Positions 1-10,540 of a stretch of 64,000 nt of DNA are shown here, piece by piece; within the stretch, counting starts at the first letter, position 1, and the number at the start of each line of letters is the position of its first letter. The DNA is from Telopea speciosissima (Eukaryota > Streptophyta > Magnoliopsida > Proteales > Proteaceae). The stretch spans positions 3,720,001 through 3,784,000 of the forward strand of contig NC_057924.1 of assembly GCF_018873765.1 (NCBI RefSeq), read 5' to 3'. The translations under genes and the position numbers were made by a program. Under the pieces are notes generated by a model. It made no database searches and was not told the DNA's origin. It saw only the letters and a list, made by a program, of their open reading frames with translations.

Positions 1-427
1 GCACATCCTGCATCGCCATTTCGTACTTACCAAGACCCTCGAAAGCCCTGGCACGACGGAGGAGGGCTCGGCCGAATCGGGGCTGGACCTGCAGAGCAAG
101 AGAGCAATCGGCGATGACAGTTTCGTAATCGATGGGCTTCATTTGCATCAGGCAAGCAGCACGGTTGCTGAGGAAGACGGCACGGTCCGGGTGGGACTTG
201 GGAGTGAGGCGAATAGCGTTGTCGTACTGTTCGAAAGCACCCGCATAGTCTTTGGCCTGGAATCGTTTGTTCCCTATTTCTTTGAGCTCGTGGGCTCGTT
301 TCAAGAAGATTGAGGAATCCAAATCAACCACTCCATTAGCAGCTGATACAGGGGGATCACCCGTGACTGTGTTACCATTCCCACCACCGTTACCACCCTT
401 CTTCTTCCTCCCTCCCGACTTCCCCAT
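1..427 (-). CDS. CLMP1: CLMP1-like TPR protein, 5' end (partial)
   Basis: The minus strand from the ATG at 427-425 reads to the left window edge without a stop (about 142 codons). It starts MGKSGGRKKK, followed by a Gly/Asn-rich linker and then TPR-type helices: SIFLKRAHELKEIGNKRFQ (about residues 38-56), a run ending NRAACLMQMKPIDYE, and ALLRRARAFEGLGKYEMAMQ at the edge. From memory this matches Arabidopsis CLMP1 (CLUMPED CHLOROPLASTS 1), a TPR-PB1 protein needed for chloroplast separation and positioning. The PB1 and C-terminal parts would lie outside the window. The N-terminal basic tract and KSHPDRAVFLSNRAACLMQM favour CLMP1 over the related Phox1/3/4 proteins. No intron is seen in this part. 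The family is near certain; the exact orthologue is likely. Confidence 0.9.
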   Translation of the reverse strand, partial: MGKSGGRKKKGGNGGGNGNTVTGDPPVSAANGVVDLDSSIFLKRAHELKEIGNKRFQAKDYAGAFEQYDNAIRLTPKSHPDRAVFLSNRAACLMQMKPIDYETVIADCSLALQVQPRFGRALLRRARAFEGLGKYEMAMQDV

Positions 428-949
428 CTCTCTCCTAAACAGAAAATAATTCCATAAACAATCGACGATAGATTCGTGGGAATTTACGAACCTATAGATT
501 ATGGATTGGTCTGGTTCCACAAGACTGGAATGGAGAAAAGATAGGTATTAATGCCCCGTTGAAGATAGAGAGGAGTGCGACTGTGCGAGGTACTAATGAG
601 GGAATTCTGGACAAAAATGGCGATGATATTATGGCGCCCCCAAATGTTCGTAACCCTACAAAGCAAACAGATCCAAGTGTTGTGTTCTTCCAGATACTTC
701 TCTTTCCCAACATAGTTATCAGATAGCAGCTTTCAGTTTTAGTCCAAACCCCTGGTAGATGTTTGGACTTGGGACTAGGTCTGCTGCTTCTCCGGTTCTC
801 CCCCACGGCCCCACCATCAAAACCCTAGAATCGGTGCTTCGGATTTTAAACTCGGAATCGGGGTCGAATCCATCTCCGAGATCGGTCTTAAAGCCCTAGA
901 AATGTTGCCTCAGATCTGAAAACGAACAACAATTCAACCAAATGACTCT
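428..949. other. 5' flank of the CLMP1-like gene
   Basis: This stretch upstream of the CLMP1-like start should hold its 5' UTR and promoter. A minus-strand open frame at 492-806 has no recognisable protein family and is probably chance. I see no clear TATA box. An AAACCCTAG-type telo-box-like motif occurs near 820-828 and again near 893. Confidence 0.4.
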
Positions 950-1204
950 TTTTTTTTTTGTGTATTTTAAAAAAGCAAAAATTAATAATTGACACGAAAA
1001 ATTGTAAAGCATAGCCTAACAGAGGGCTGGGCTGGGCTGGGCTTAGCCCGAGGCCTCAACCCTGGCCCCAACCTGACTCTACCACAAGGCTTGAAAATTT
1101 CAACCTTAACTTGCCCTCAGCGTTGAAAAAACCAGTCCAAGCCTTGTTCGGGTTCAAGGCAGGTCAAGACAGGCTCGGGCTGATAGGGCCAAACTTAAAA
1201 CCCT
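950..1204 (-). repeat. Fragment of the GGGCTGGGC-rich hAT-type MITE family
   Basis: The reverse complement begins CCTAGGGTTTTAAGTTTGGC and aligns along its length with the left part of the complete element at 40104-40732. Shared stretches include CCCGAACAAGG, the GGTTGAAATTTTCA block, TTGAGGCCT and TATGCTTTACAATTT. The left end in window coordinates runs into a T-rich tract near 951 with no terminal repeat, so this copy is truncated and no target duplication can be assigned. Confidence 0.7.
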
Positions 1205-2237
1205 AGGATCAAAGAGTCCTCCCCCGAAACCCATTATGGGGCACTCTCCCATTCTGCCCTTTAGTTCTATTGTGTGCAGGATTGGATCAGATCGTGGAAG
1301 GGAAATCTCAACAGCAACACTATAATTCTTGATTATAAAAATAACTAGCCAATCATAACCTTAGTTATAAACTCAATGAAAAAGGTTCTCTGAGCCGATG
1401 GCATACACTGTGCAGCTATGCCTCTTATTATTTTATGATATTAACTTGAATGATGGATGCAAGCTTAAATCAAGTCTGTAGTTCTATTCCTTTTGGGATT
1501 GGTGTGTGGTTTGTGTGATTACACTTTCATTAAAAAAAAAAAGAAGTCTATAGTTCTATTGTCGTGCGAGCAAGCCATCTAACTGAAAAGGTCATCCATG
1601 ACATTCACCCATAATACTTCAGAAGTTCTCACTTTACATTTCCAATCTCTATACACACATATTCGAAAACTTTCATCCAAGGTTTTTTTTTATTTTTGTA
1701 TGTGTGTGTGTGTGTGTGTGTGTGTTGTGGGGGAGGGGGGAGGAATAAATTCAAGGATCTATTGGGGTATGAAAGTGTCGATTATAACATAGAGGGTATG
1801 AAAGTGTCGATTATAACATAGAGGGTTATCGTTGGGCTTTAGAGATTTATCTGTCCACAACTCCGATCTTCTTTCAAAAGTAGCATGGCGCTTATGGAGT
1901 CAACCTATCACGTTATGGGCTTTTTTTTACAGAAACCTCTAGTTGCCTCAATGGTCAAATCCAAAGTTCTAAAACTCGGGTTTCGACCAATCAGAAAACG
2001 AGTTCTTCTCAATTTCGACCATATCACGGTCAAAACTTGAGACTTTCTCCAAGCTGACTCCAACCTTGGTTTTGAGGCCCAGAAATTGTTTTTTTGCCCT
2101 GATTCTTGTTGTGCTGCCTATTTTTGACATTTTAAACTCAATCAATGCATTAGTTTTACATAAAGAACACTAAAAATATTACTTGTGGTTTTGATCCAAG
2201 TTTGATACTGTATGTTATTCTTGGACATGGTAGCAAA
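1205..2237. other. Intergenic sequence with two simple repeats
   Basis: No gene seen. It contains a TG dinucleotide run at 1701-1725 and a 29-bp unit, GGTATGAAAGTGTCGATTAT plus 9 bases, repeated twice head to tail at 1766-1823. The stretch 1960-2070 carries GGTTTCGAC/TTTCGACC motifs related to the palindromic repeat at 2740-2975. Confidence 0.5.
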
Positions 2238-2388
2238 TAAGGTTTGACCGAAACATAATTCTTCAATATAAATGAGATTTAAGCAATCTTGGATTTATTA
2301 GAAAGCTTTGTTTTGATAGCTTTCCAATAAATCCAAGATTGCTTAAATCTGATTTATATTGAAGGAGTTATGTACCGATCAAACTTAA
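2238..2388. repeat. Foldback (hairpin) repeat, arms about 70 bp
   Basis: Left arm 2238-2307 and right arm 2318-2388 are inverted copies around a 10-base loop (TTGTTTTGAT). The inner about 47 bases of each arm are nearly perfect complements, sharing AGATTTAAGCAATCTTGGAT and then TTATT. The outer parts (GTTTGACCG against CGATCAAAC) are more diverged. It could be a small MITE or a transcribed hairpin such as a young small-RNA locus. No target duplication was recognised. Confidence 0.75.
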
Positions 2389-4949
2389 TTTGGTGTGCAT
2401 GAATACTGTCAAAATCGATTTGAATGAAAAAAAAAAAATTGGACATCAAAACAAATGAATATTTTACTGCACTTTTGGTTTTTAGTAATATTTACCATAT
2501 TAAGATTTATGGAATTTTTAGATTTGAGAAAAACCCCAACATTAGAAAGTTGAAAATTGCACCTACTGTAGAAAATTCAGTTTTTGTTCTTGAACTAAGG
2601 GGTTGACTTTTTTTCTTTTGGAATTTGATTTTTTTAATTATTTTTATTGGATTCAAATAGGGGGTATTTGCTTATTTATGAATAATATCTTAAGTAAATG
2701 AAATACAAAAACATTTACTTAAATGATATTAGGCATAACTAAGTGTCTATCCTGGTTTCTAGCATAAATACCTGTCTGTCCTAGTTTCGAGCCAAGTTTC
2801 CCCTAATTTCGATAGGCATATGTGTCGAAACCACCAAAATATGATCGAAACTATCGAAACCTGATCGAATCTAGGGATTTTATAAAATCCTGCTTCAAGT
2901 CGTCTCGAAAACCTGGGAATCCGAGTTAACTCGGTGGTTTCGATAGGTTTCGATCGAGTTTTTGTTCCATGGTCAAATCTATGTTTTCCTTTGGGGACCA
3001 GGGATCAAGTATTGGTACCCAGGCCATGATAACCCTTTGTTGGGACACTTTTCTTCTCTTGGGCTAGTCAAAGCTCACTGGAAGGGAGGAAGGCTGGAAG
3101 GGAGGAAGGTGCATGCAGATTAAATAGTAACTTTAGAATTAATGAAAAAATATGGGGCGACAGATTGATTGCCACATTGTTTGGATTCTAACTTCATTAA
3201 CCTCATCGTTAATATTGTAACTTGAAAAGGTATCGGATTTCATAGCTAAATCAATAGGAAAATGGAACGTGGGTCTGAATGTCTGATAGATTCCTTTATT
3301 CATCCGAAAGAGGCAAAATCCGTGATGATGATTCTACGCCGGCTAATTCTTCACTAGCAATTATCAGAATGGTTAGCTATCCGTTAAATCAGCAATCCAT
3401 ATTCTCATTAACGGATGAAATTTTGGTGCTACACCTGTTGCTACAAGGCTGGCAGCAAGGGGAAATGGGATCTTAATGTAAAACTACGGCAAAAAATAGT
3501 GCAACAGTTTGGTTTGTGGTAAGCCTTACAACAAACAAAAATCCAATTGAACTGCCATTTTAATATCTTGTTGAAACTGTTTATCAAATTTTACTTGGAT
3601 ACCCATTTGCCTGCCCAGTATGGTTTGCAAGTTAGTTGTGTTTCATTTGTGGTCCCCATGTGAATGAACCAAATCTCCATATTTGGACCAAGAGCTGGGG
3701 GACTTCGCTTAATGTGGGCTCAAAAAATCCGTACCATTACATCACCGGAATATGCTTCATTATATGTTAACAGATCTGGGTAGCAAGAAATGGCATGATC
3801 TTTAATAGAAGGGGAAGCAATGGTCTAAGAGATGGGTAATTGACTAATGTGGATCAAATATACCTTCTTGATTAACTGTTGAGAGATCACTGTAACTTCA
3901 TTCATGAGTGAGATCATTAACTTTGTCTTATGTAATATTTTCATTGTCTATGAGAGCTTGTCCAGTATATCCCCGAACAATATCTGTCGCTCCTCCTGGT
4001 TAAGGTTGTCTTTGGTATGCTAAAAATGCACATTCTCCCTTCTTATAATATAGAATGCATTGTTAACTGAGAATGAGAACATTGTTCGGATAAATGTTAA
4101 TTTAAAATGCATTATTCTTGAATGTACAATACACAAACATTTCATCAAACACACGTCATTTATGAAATCCCTTCGGTTAAAATCATAGACATTAATACAT
4201 CACAAATAAAAATATAAAAATTTGAACGGTTGCATTGGCAATCTTATGCTATGACATGATCACTCTAGTAATTTTGTTCTGCAGATGTTCCAACCTTACT
4301 AGGAAACCAAGCTTGCTCCCTCCTTACATACCTACCATATGATCAAATGATTGCTCTTTTTAAAAATTGAAAACCGTCACAGCATGTAGAGTATAAGAGG
4401 GTGAGTAACCACCTTAAATATAAAATTAAACTGGGAAACATGCATTCCTCCATTAAGGGAACAACTGAACAAAGTACCTACTAACCAAAATAAAGATAGT
4501 TGTAGACTTGTAGTCATGAAATCAAAGCCAACTCCTTCAAAATCAGGTTTGATAAACACTCATCATCATTCAGGCTCAGTGGTAATATTATTTTATGGAT
4601 TAATAGCCATTACTACTAAGTGTTATATACATTCAATATGGTATATAAGATCGAGAAGGTACAAATTGCAAACAAAAGGCTAGTTAAACATTTTAACAAA
4701 CAACTTGTAGGCAAAAGTTTCACTACCCGATCTAATGTCGAACTTCTGTACTCCAATCAAAATTCAAATGATACATCTAACACCATATTGATATATACAG
4801 TTTGGGATGCAGTGACGAGAGAGAGAGAGACAGACCAGAAGAATCGCCAGTCACCATCACTGCCTTTCCGTCTAACCGACTCCATGGCTCTAGATACATC
4901 TAAGCCTCATCCGCCATTTCTTTGATTCTTCCTTTGTAAAAGTTTTACT
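2389..4949. other. Intergenic sequence with decayed repeats
   Basis: No supported gene. At 2740-2975 lies a GGTTTCGAT/ATCGAAACC palindromic repeat of the kind seen elsewhere in the window. At 4008-4135 there are TTTGGTATGC and GAATGCATT motifs resembling a decayed member of the Tourist-like family that is intact at 54928-55065. Short open frames at 3279-3476 and 4620-4925 match nothing I recognise. Confidence 0.45.
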
Positions 4950-5030
4950 TAGTGAAAGCTCGTTGCTACCAGGAGGTCTTGGGTTCAAGCCTCCTAGTTC
5001 ACATCTTCCCTCCCCTTTGGCTTTAAAAAA
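4950..5030 (+). repeat. Possible tRNA-derived SINE remnant
   Basis: The sequence GGGTTCAAGCCTCC resembles an RNA polymerase III B box (GGTTCRANNCC). It is followed about 35 bases later by an A-run (5023-5032). A recognisable A box is not clear upstream, so this is a weak call. Confidence 0.3.
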
Positions 5031-5599
5031 AAAATTTAATTAGAGAAGTAACTTTGCATCTTATTGCAGAAGTTGGCTTGTTGTAGATAAATAGGTTTGG
5101 GCTTGGATTATGTTTCCCTCTTAGACCTTGGTTTGGGCTTGACCACCTAGCCCGGTTGATGCCTAGATTTAGCCTTTGCCCTATATATAAAATTTCAAAG
5201 GGTTTATTTAATTTTAACTCGGGTTTTTTTTTTTTTGTAGAAATAATGATCAATTTTATTAAGATCATCGGATGAAGAATGTGTTGTAGTATTTATTCAT
5301 AATTACCACAATGCCCTTGTAGATATTCTCTTCCATTTTGGAAAGACCAAAATGCCCTCATCTTCCCCAAATCTCACCCAAAACTCTGCCTGACCTCTAA
5401 TGTCCTGAACCGTCACCCTCCCAACTCTCACCCATGACTCCAGACCAGCCCTCACTGTCAGCGTTATTCCACTAACATCGTGAAATGTAATGCCAATCTT
5501 CTGTGCTCTAGAATCGACTCGAAATCTCTGGTTCCCTTACAACTAAATTTACCTCTCTCCATGCTCAAATCTTAGTATTCAATATTTCAACTTTCGGCC

Positions 5600-5700
5600 A
5601 TGGTAAAAACCATTTTGGTCACCGATGGTACTGGATATATCGGCAGCCACACGGTTCTTTAGCTTTTGTTCATTTCGAGTTGTGGCTTCGAAACTATAAA
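5600..5700 (+). pseudogene. UDP-glucose 4-epimerase first-exon fragment
   Basis: From the ATG at 5600 the frame reads MVKTILVTDGTGYIGSHTVL and then hits a TAG at 5660-5662, after which similarity fades. UDP-glucose 4-epimerases (UGE/GALE, interconverting UDP-glucose and UDP-galactose in the cytosol) begin with the same NAD-binding segment, GxxGYIGSHTV followed by QLL. The stop sits exactly where the family has Gln, so a single CAG to TAG change would explain it. The second Gly of the usual GGAGYIG is also changed (DGTGYIG). Only this N-terminal stretch is present, so it is a relic and not a gene. Confidence 0.6.
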
Positions 5701-6132
5701 TTTGCAGCACTCTAGATGGCTCTAACAGTAGCCAATATGGATAGGATTTCGATCCGAGTAAAATCAAGGTCCATATGCACAAAATATGAGATCATTCGGA
5801 GAGGGAGGGTGGGGATCGGGCTCCTCAGGGCTTCCGTCCGACGCCCTGCTGCCCCAATACATCACCCGCAGAAAGAAAAAAAGAAATGCTCGCAAAGGTA
5901 ATTCCATGGCAATCAAAATCGATATGAGATCTATTAAAATTAATATAAGAAAACGAAGAACAAACTATTAACAACCAACTATTGAAACTAATGTAGGACA
6001 ACGAAGAATATAGAAGAAACCATTAACAACCACTCTGCAGAAAATACCTAATAAGATCAAACCCTTAAACTAAGAAGTAAGAACACAACAAAAACCCAAC
6101 TACCGAGATTAAACACCCAAATACCTAATCGG

Positions 6133-7205
6133 TTAATCCTTCTTGTTCAACATAAGATGGATTAAGCCCTCTCCCGATTTGGTTATTACGTGGAATTTGT
6201 TGTTGTTCACATTCACTTTACTGTAATTGTAGTTCACCAAATCCACATCAATCAGATTCTCGTCTTAAATATTGTAAGTATGTTCAAAACATGAGAACAT
6301 TTACAGTTTAAAATGTTAGAATATTAATATCACAAAAAATTACAAAAAGTAATGAGTATAACTTTAAAAGATTTTAATATTCTAACATTTTGAACTATAA
6401 ATGTTCTCACGTTTTGAACGTACTTACAATAATTTTTTAACGTATTTTTCATATGATATTAATATTCTAACGTTTTGAACTATAAATGTTCTTATGTTTT
6501 AAACATGCTTATAATATATTTTTTTTAAATTATTGTAAGGACGTTCAAAACGTGAGAATATTTATAGTTCAAAACGTTAAAAAATTATCTTTTAAGATTA
6601 TATTCATTACTTTTTTGTATTTTTCATATGATATTAATATTTTAACATTTTGAACTAGAAATGTTCTTATATTTTGAACGTACTTACAATATGATATTAA
6701 TATTCTAGCATTTTGAAATATATTATAAATACGTTCAAAACATAAGAGTATTTATAGTCTAAATGTTAGAATATTAATATTATATAAAAAAAATATAAAA
6801 AATAATGAATATAATCTTAAAAGATATTAATATTCTAACGTTTTGAACTATAAACGTTTATTAATATTCAATCAGGTTCTCATCTTCTCTAACTGTCATC
6901 GAAGTATTCTTCGTGATCTCATCATTTCAGATTTGTCTGGTAACTTCATTCTCGTCACTGGGACACTATCAAGTGGTTGTAATTCTTCCGATCATGCTTA
7001 GAGTAGCAGCTACAACTGGGATACCAATTGCAATAACAAACATTACACTTAAAACAAAAATAACAACAAATTGAAATAAGGTAAAAGTAGAATTACACTT
7101 ATGACTCCCAAACACTTTTTCGTTCGGAATATAGATTAATAGGGACTGTGGCTTCGGAGATCGAGTTCTGGAATATCAGAATCGACAACCGAGAGTAAAC
7201 GCACC
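6133..7205 (-). pseudogene. Unrecognised membrane-protein gene, copy 1 (interrupted by MITEs)
   Basis: Two minus-strand pieces of one gene lie at 6868-7205 and 6133-6266, separated by a 600-bp MITE cluster. The first piece corresponds to the membrane-segment region seen better in copies 2 and 3. The second gives the C-terminus: LIDVDLVNYNYSKVNVNNNK, then about 20 residues ending LMLNKKD and a stop at 6135-6133. The 17-bp sequence at the left MITE junction (AATCAGATTCTCGTCTT) recurs with two differences at the right junction. This copy carries in-frame stops (for example after the MQI motif seen in the other copies) and is not functional as it stands. I do not recognise the family. Confidence 0.55.
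6268..6866. repeat. AT-rich palindromic MITE cluster 1
   Basis: The cluster is made of a roughly 165-bp, almost fully self-complementary unit. It runs from TTGTAAGTACGTTCAAAACG inward through GTTAGAATATTAATATCATA to its inverted copy ending CGTACTTACAA. A nearly complete unit spans 6268-6432. Nested or partial units fill the rest, with outward arms also at 6525-6700 and 6715-6850. No transposase is encoded. The superfamily is uncertain. Confidence 0.85.
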
Positions 7206-7499
7206 AAAGCGTTAGAATATTAATATCATATGAAAAATAAAAAAAAATAATGAGTATAATCTTTAAAGATATTAATATTAATCTTTTAACATTTTGAACT
7301 ATAAATGTTCTCACTGAACGTACTTTTAATATTTAAATGTTTTGAATGTACTTGTAAAAAAATATTGTAAGTACGTTCAAAAAGTTAGAATATTAATATT
7401 TTTTAAGATTATAATCTTTACTTTTTGTAATTTTCATATAATATTATATTTTAATGTTTTGAACTATAAATGTTCTCACGTTTTGAACTTACTTACAAT
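7206..7499. repeat. AT-rich palindromic MITE cluster 2
   Basis: Same unit as at 6268-6866. It consists of partial palindromes joined together, with CGTTCAAAA and TTTTGAACG arms facing each other several times. It interrupts copy 1 of the membrane-protein gene at its right side. Confidence 0.8.
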
Positions 7500-8417
7500 A
7501 TTTTTGAAACTTTACATGTTTTCAAAGATAAATTCCTCATTTCTTTCATCTAGCTGCAACACCACCTTAATTTCTCTCCTAAATCTTACAGTCCGTCTAA
7601 AAATATGTTAGGAAGAATTTTAGTTTATATTTTCATATTTAAAAAAATAATTTAAATATTTAAAAACACATGACATACAATATATATCAAGTAGACATAA
7701 TGCTTTAACAATTTAGAATGATAAAGAATAAAAACATGACAAACAGAACACATAAAATGTAGCATCGTTATATAACACAGAAAAAGACACTGCATTTGGT
7801 ACTGATGTATACTTAGATAGTGTCAATCATGAAAAATGATACTAAAGATCATATGCAAAGAAAATAGGAAAAGAAGTTGCCTTGTACATGTGGTGAGAAT
7901 GAAAACCCACTGTTACAGGGATGGTAATGTCCCAGCGGATGCTCTTGCAAATCGAGCAGCTAACCTTAAAATTTTAGAGAAGTGGAACGACTCTCCAAAC
8001 TTCATTGCCCATGCGACTTCTTGGGAACCTCTAGGTAGACCATACTATCGATTCTTCTGATATGTAGTGAGGGTATCATGCCAGAACTTTTATGTTTGTA
8101 ATTGACTGATGACGCTTTTGAGTTTGAGCATCTGAATTTCTTTTCTTTTTGTACCTTTCTTAATACCATCAATACATACTTGCTAATCTTCTAGCAAAAA
8201 AAAAGAAAACAATAGTCCCACCAAGTATTTTATAGTATAGATTAATTCATGAATTTTAGAAACAAAAAAAAAGAAGAAAGAAAAGGCTTGGTAAAATAAA
8301 TAATAAGAGTAAAGTATGAATAATGGAATGGCTTATCATCCATCCTTGTCAGTTTGTCCTTTGTAAGGAAATACATAAAATCTTCATCAATCAATCAAGG
8401 ATGTTGGATCTATTAAA
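7500..8417. repeat. Left arm of a large inverted duplication
   Basis: This arm is the inverted counterpart of 8783-9384. Shared blocks include ACATGACATACAATATATAT, TGCTTTAACAATTTAGAATG, the TTGCCTTGTACATGTGGTGAG block and, innermost, GATTGATGAAGATTTTATG read in opposite senses. The left arm is longer by about 300 bp because a LINE end is inserted at 7907-8204. The two arms surround MITE cluster 3. I find no intact gene in the arm. Confidence 0.85.
7907..8204 (+). mobile_element. 5'-truncated L1-type LINE 3' end
   Basis: The plus strand reads HCYRDGNVPADALANRAANL, the end of a LINE RNase H domain. A TGA at 8058-8060 follows, then about 130 bases of 3' UTR and an A-run ending at 8204. GAAAAC occurs at 7901-7906 and 8205-8210 and probably marks a short target duplication. 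The opposite arm of the inverted duplication lacks this piece and so shows the empty site. The insertion is therefore younger than the inverted duplication. Confidence 0.85.
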
Positions 8418-8782
8418 TATTGTAAGTACGTTCAAAACCTGAGAACATTTATAATTCAAAACGTTAAAATATTAATATTAATATCTTTTAAGATTATACT
8501 CATTACGTTTTGTATTTTTCATATGAAATTAATATTCTAATATTTGAAACTATAAATGTTTTTACGTTTTAAATGTACTTACAATATAATATTAATATTT
8601 TAACATTTTGAATTATATTGTAAGTACGTTCAAAACGTAAAAACATTTGTAGTTTCAAACATTAGAATATTAATTTTATATGAAAAATACAAAACATAAT
8701 GAGTATAATCTTAAAAGATATTAATATAAATATTATAACATTTTAAATTATAAATTCTCACGTTTTGAACTTACTTACAATA
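8418..8782. repeat. AT-rich palindromic MITE cluster 3 (centre of inverted duplication)
   Basis: At least two palindromic units lie between the arms of the inverted duplication. The outermost ATATTGTAAGTACGTTC (8417 side) and its inverse ending ACTTACAATATTT (8782 side) meet the arms directly. Confidence 0.8.
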
Positions 8783-9384
8783 TTTAACAGACCCAACATC
8801 CTTGATTGATTGATGAAGATTTTATGTCATTTTCTTACAAAGGACAAACTGACAAGGATGGATGGTAAGCCCTTCCATTATTCATACTTCACTCTTACTG
8901 TTTGTTTTACTAAGCCTTTTTTTTCTTTTTCTAAAATTCATGAATTAATCTATACTATAAAATACTTGGTGAGGCTGTGATTTTCTTTCTCACCACATGT
9001 ACAAGGCAACTTCTTTTCCCATCTTCTTTGCATACGATCTTCAGTATCCTTCTTCATGATTAACACTATCTAAGTATACATCAGTTCCAAATGCAGTGTC
9101 TTTTTCTGTGATATATAACGATGCTATATTTTTTGTGTTCTGTTTGTCATATTTTTATTCTCTGCCATTCTAAATTGTTAAAGCATTATGTCTACTTGAT
9201 ATATATTGTATGTCATGTGTTTTTAAAGATTTAAATTATTCTTTTAAATATGAAAATCTAAACCAAAATTCTACCCAACATATCTTCAAACGGGTTGTAA
9301 AATTTAGGAGAGAAACTAAGGTAGTATTGTAGCTAGATGAAAGAAAAGAGGAATTTATTTTTGAAAACATGTAAAGTTTAAAAA
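8783..9384. repeat. Right arm of the large inverted duplication
   Basis: Inverted counterpart of 7500-8417 without the LINE insertion. Divergence between arms is visible (scattered substitutions and small indels), so the duplication is not recent. Adjacent MITE sequence starts at 9385. Confidence 0.85.
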
Positions 9385-9873
9385 AATATTGTAAGTATAT
9401 TCAAAACGTGAGAACATGTATAGTTCAAAATGTTAGAATATAATATCATATGAAAAATACAAAAAATAATGAGTATAATCTTACAAAATATTAATATTCT
9501 AACGTTTTAAACGTACTAACAACATTTTTTTACAAGTACGTTCAAAACGTTTAAATATTAAAAGTACTTACAAAACGTGGGAACATTTATAATTCAAAAT
9601 GTTAGAATATTAATATTAATATCTTTTAAGATTATACTCATTACTTTTGTATTGTTCATATGACAATAATATTCTAACGTTTGAACTATATATGTTCTCA
9701 CGTTTTGTAAGTATGTTTAAAATTTGAGAATATTTATAGTTCAAAACGTTATAATATTAATATTTTTTAAGATTATATTATTATTTTTTGTATTTTTCAT
9801 ATGATATTAATATTCTAACGTTTTGAACTATAAGTTTATAACTATTCTCACGTTTTGAACATACTAATAATAT
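9385..9873. repeat. AT-rich palindromic MITE cluster 4
   Basis: Several joined units of the same palindromic MITE, with arms at 9388-9530, 9535-9700 and 9710-9870. The right edge abuts copy 2 of the membrane-protein gene at TAGTTCACCAAATCCACATC. Confidence 0.8.
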
Positions 9874-10540
9874 TTAGTTCACCAAATCCACATCAATCAG
9901 ATTCTCGTCTTCTCAACCTGTCACCGAAGTATTTTTTGTGATCTCATCATTCTAGATTTGCATGGTAACTTCATTTTCATTACTGAGACAGTCCCAAGTG
10001 ACCGTAATTCTTTCGACCATACTTGGAGTAGCAGTTATAACTGGGATACCAACCGCAATAACAAACATTACACTTAAAACTAAAATAACAACATTTGGAA
10101 ATAAAGAAAAAGTAGAACTACACTTACGACTCCCAAACACTTTTTCGTTCTGAATATAGATTGGCAGGGACTGTGGCTTCGGGGATCGAGTTCTAGAATA
10201 CCAGAATCGACGATCAGGAGTAAACGCGCTGATGATCGAAAGACTTGCTTCAGACTCTAGTAGAACGTCATCATCACCATAGCTGCAGAGCTTTGAGCTT
10301 TGAGGAATTCTTTATAACAAAATGATTTGGGGGTTCTTTATAACAGAAAACTTTAGGAGCAGACGCAACATCTTATTTATAGGCAAAAGTACCTTCTAAA
10401 AAAATATCCTTAAAAAATTTGATTTTCTTTTGGGTAAAAGGTTTGTTGGTCTGATTTGACCACAATATGATAAACAAAATCCAATTTTCGACCGGACAAA
10501 TGAGAGAATGTATATCTAATCATAATTTCTGAGGTTAATA
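9874..10540 (-). pseudogene. Unrecognised membrane-protein gene, copy 2
   Basis: The minus strand reads an open stretch with DDDVLLESEASLS, AFTPDRRFWYSRTRSPKPQ and IQNEKVFGSRK. A hydrophobic helix follows (VVILVLSVMFVIAVGIPVI), then MVERITVTWDCLSNENEVTM, QI and a stop. The layout suggests a single-pass membrane protein with a basic cytosolic N-terminal part. Downstream the frame has further stops before a LIDVDLVN motif shared with copy 1. Upstream sequence to 10540 is shared with copy 3 and includes an ATTCTTTATAACA tract and a TTTATAGG box that may be an old promoter. I cannot name the family. Confidence 0.55.

Noticed and set aside
492-806. A 104-codon minus-strand open frame upstream of the CLMP1-like gene
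   Set aside because: No recognisable protein family; it lies in the expected 5' UTR/promoter and has ordinary composition for chance.
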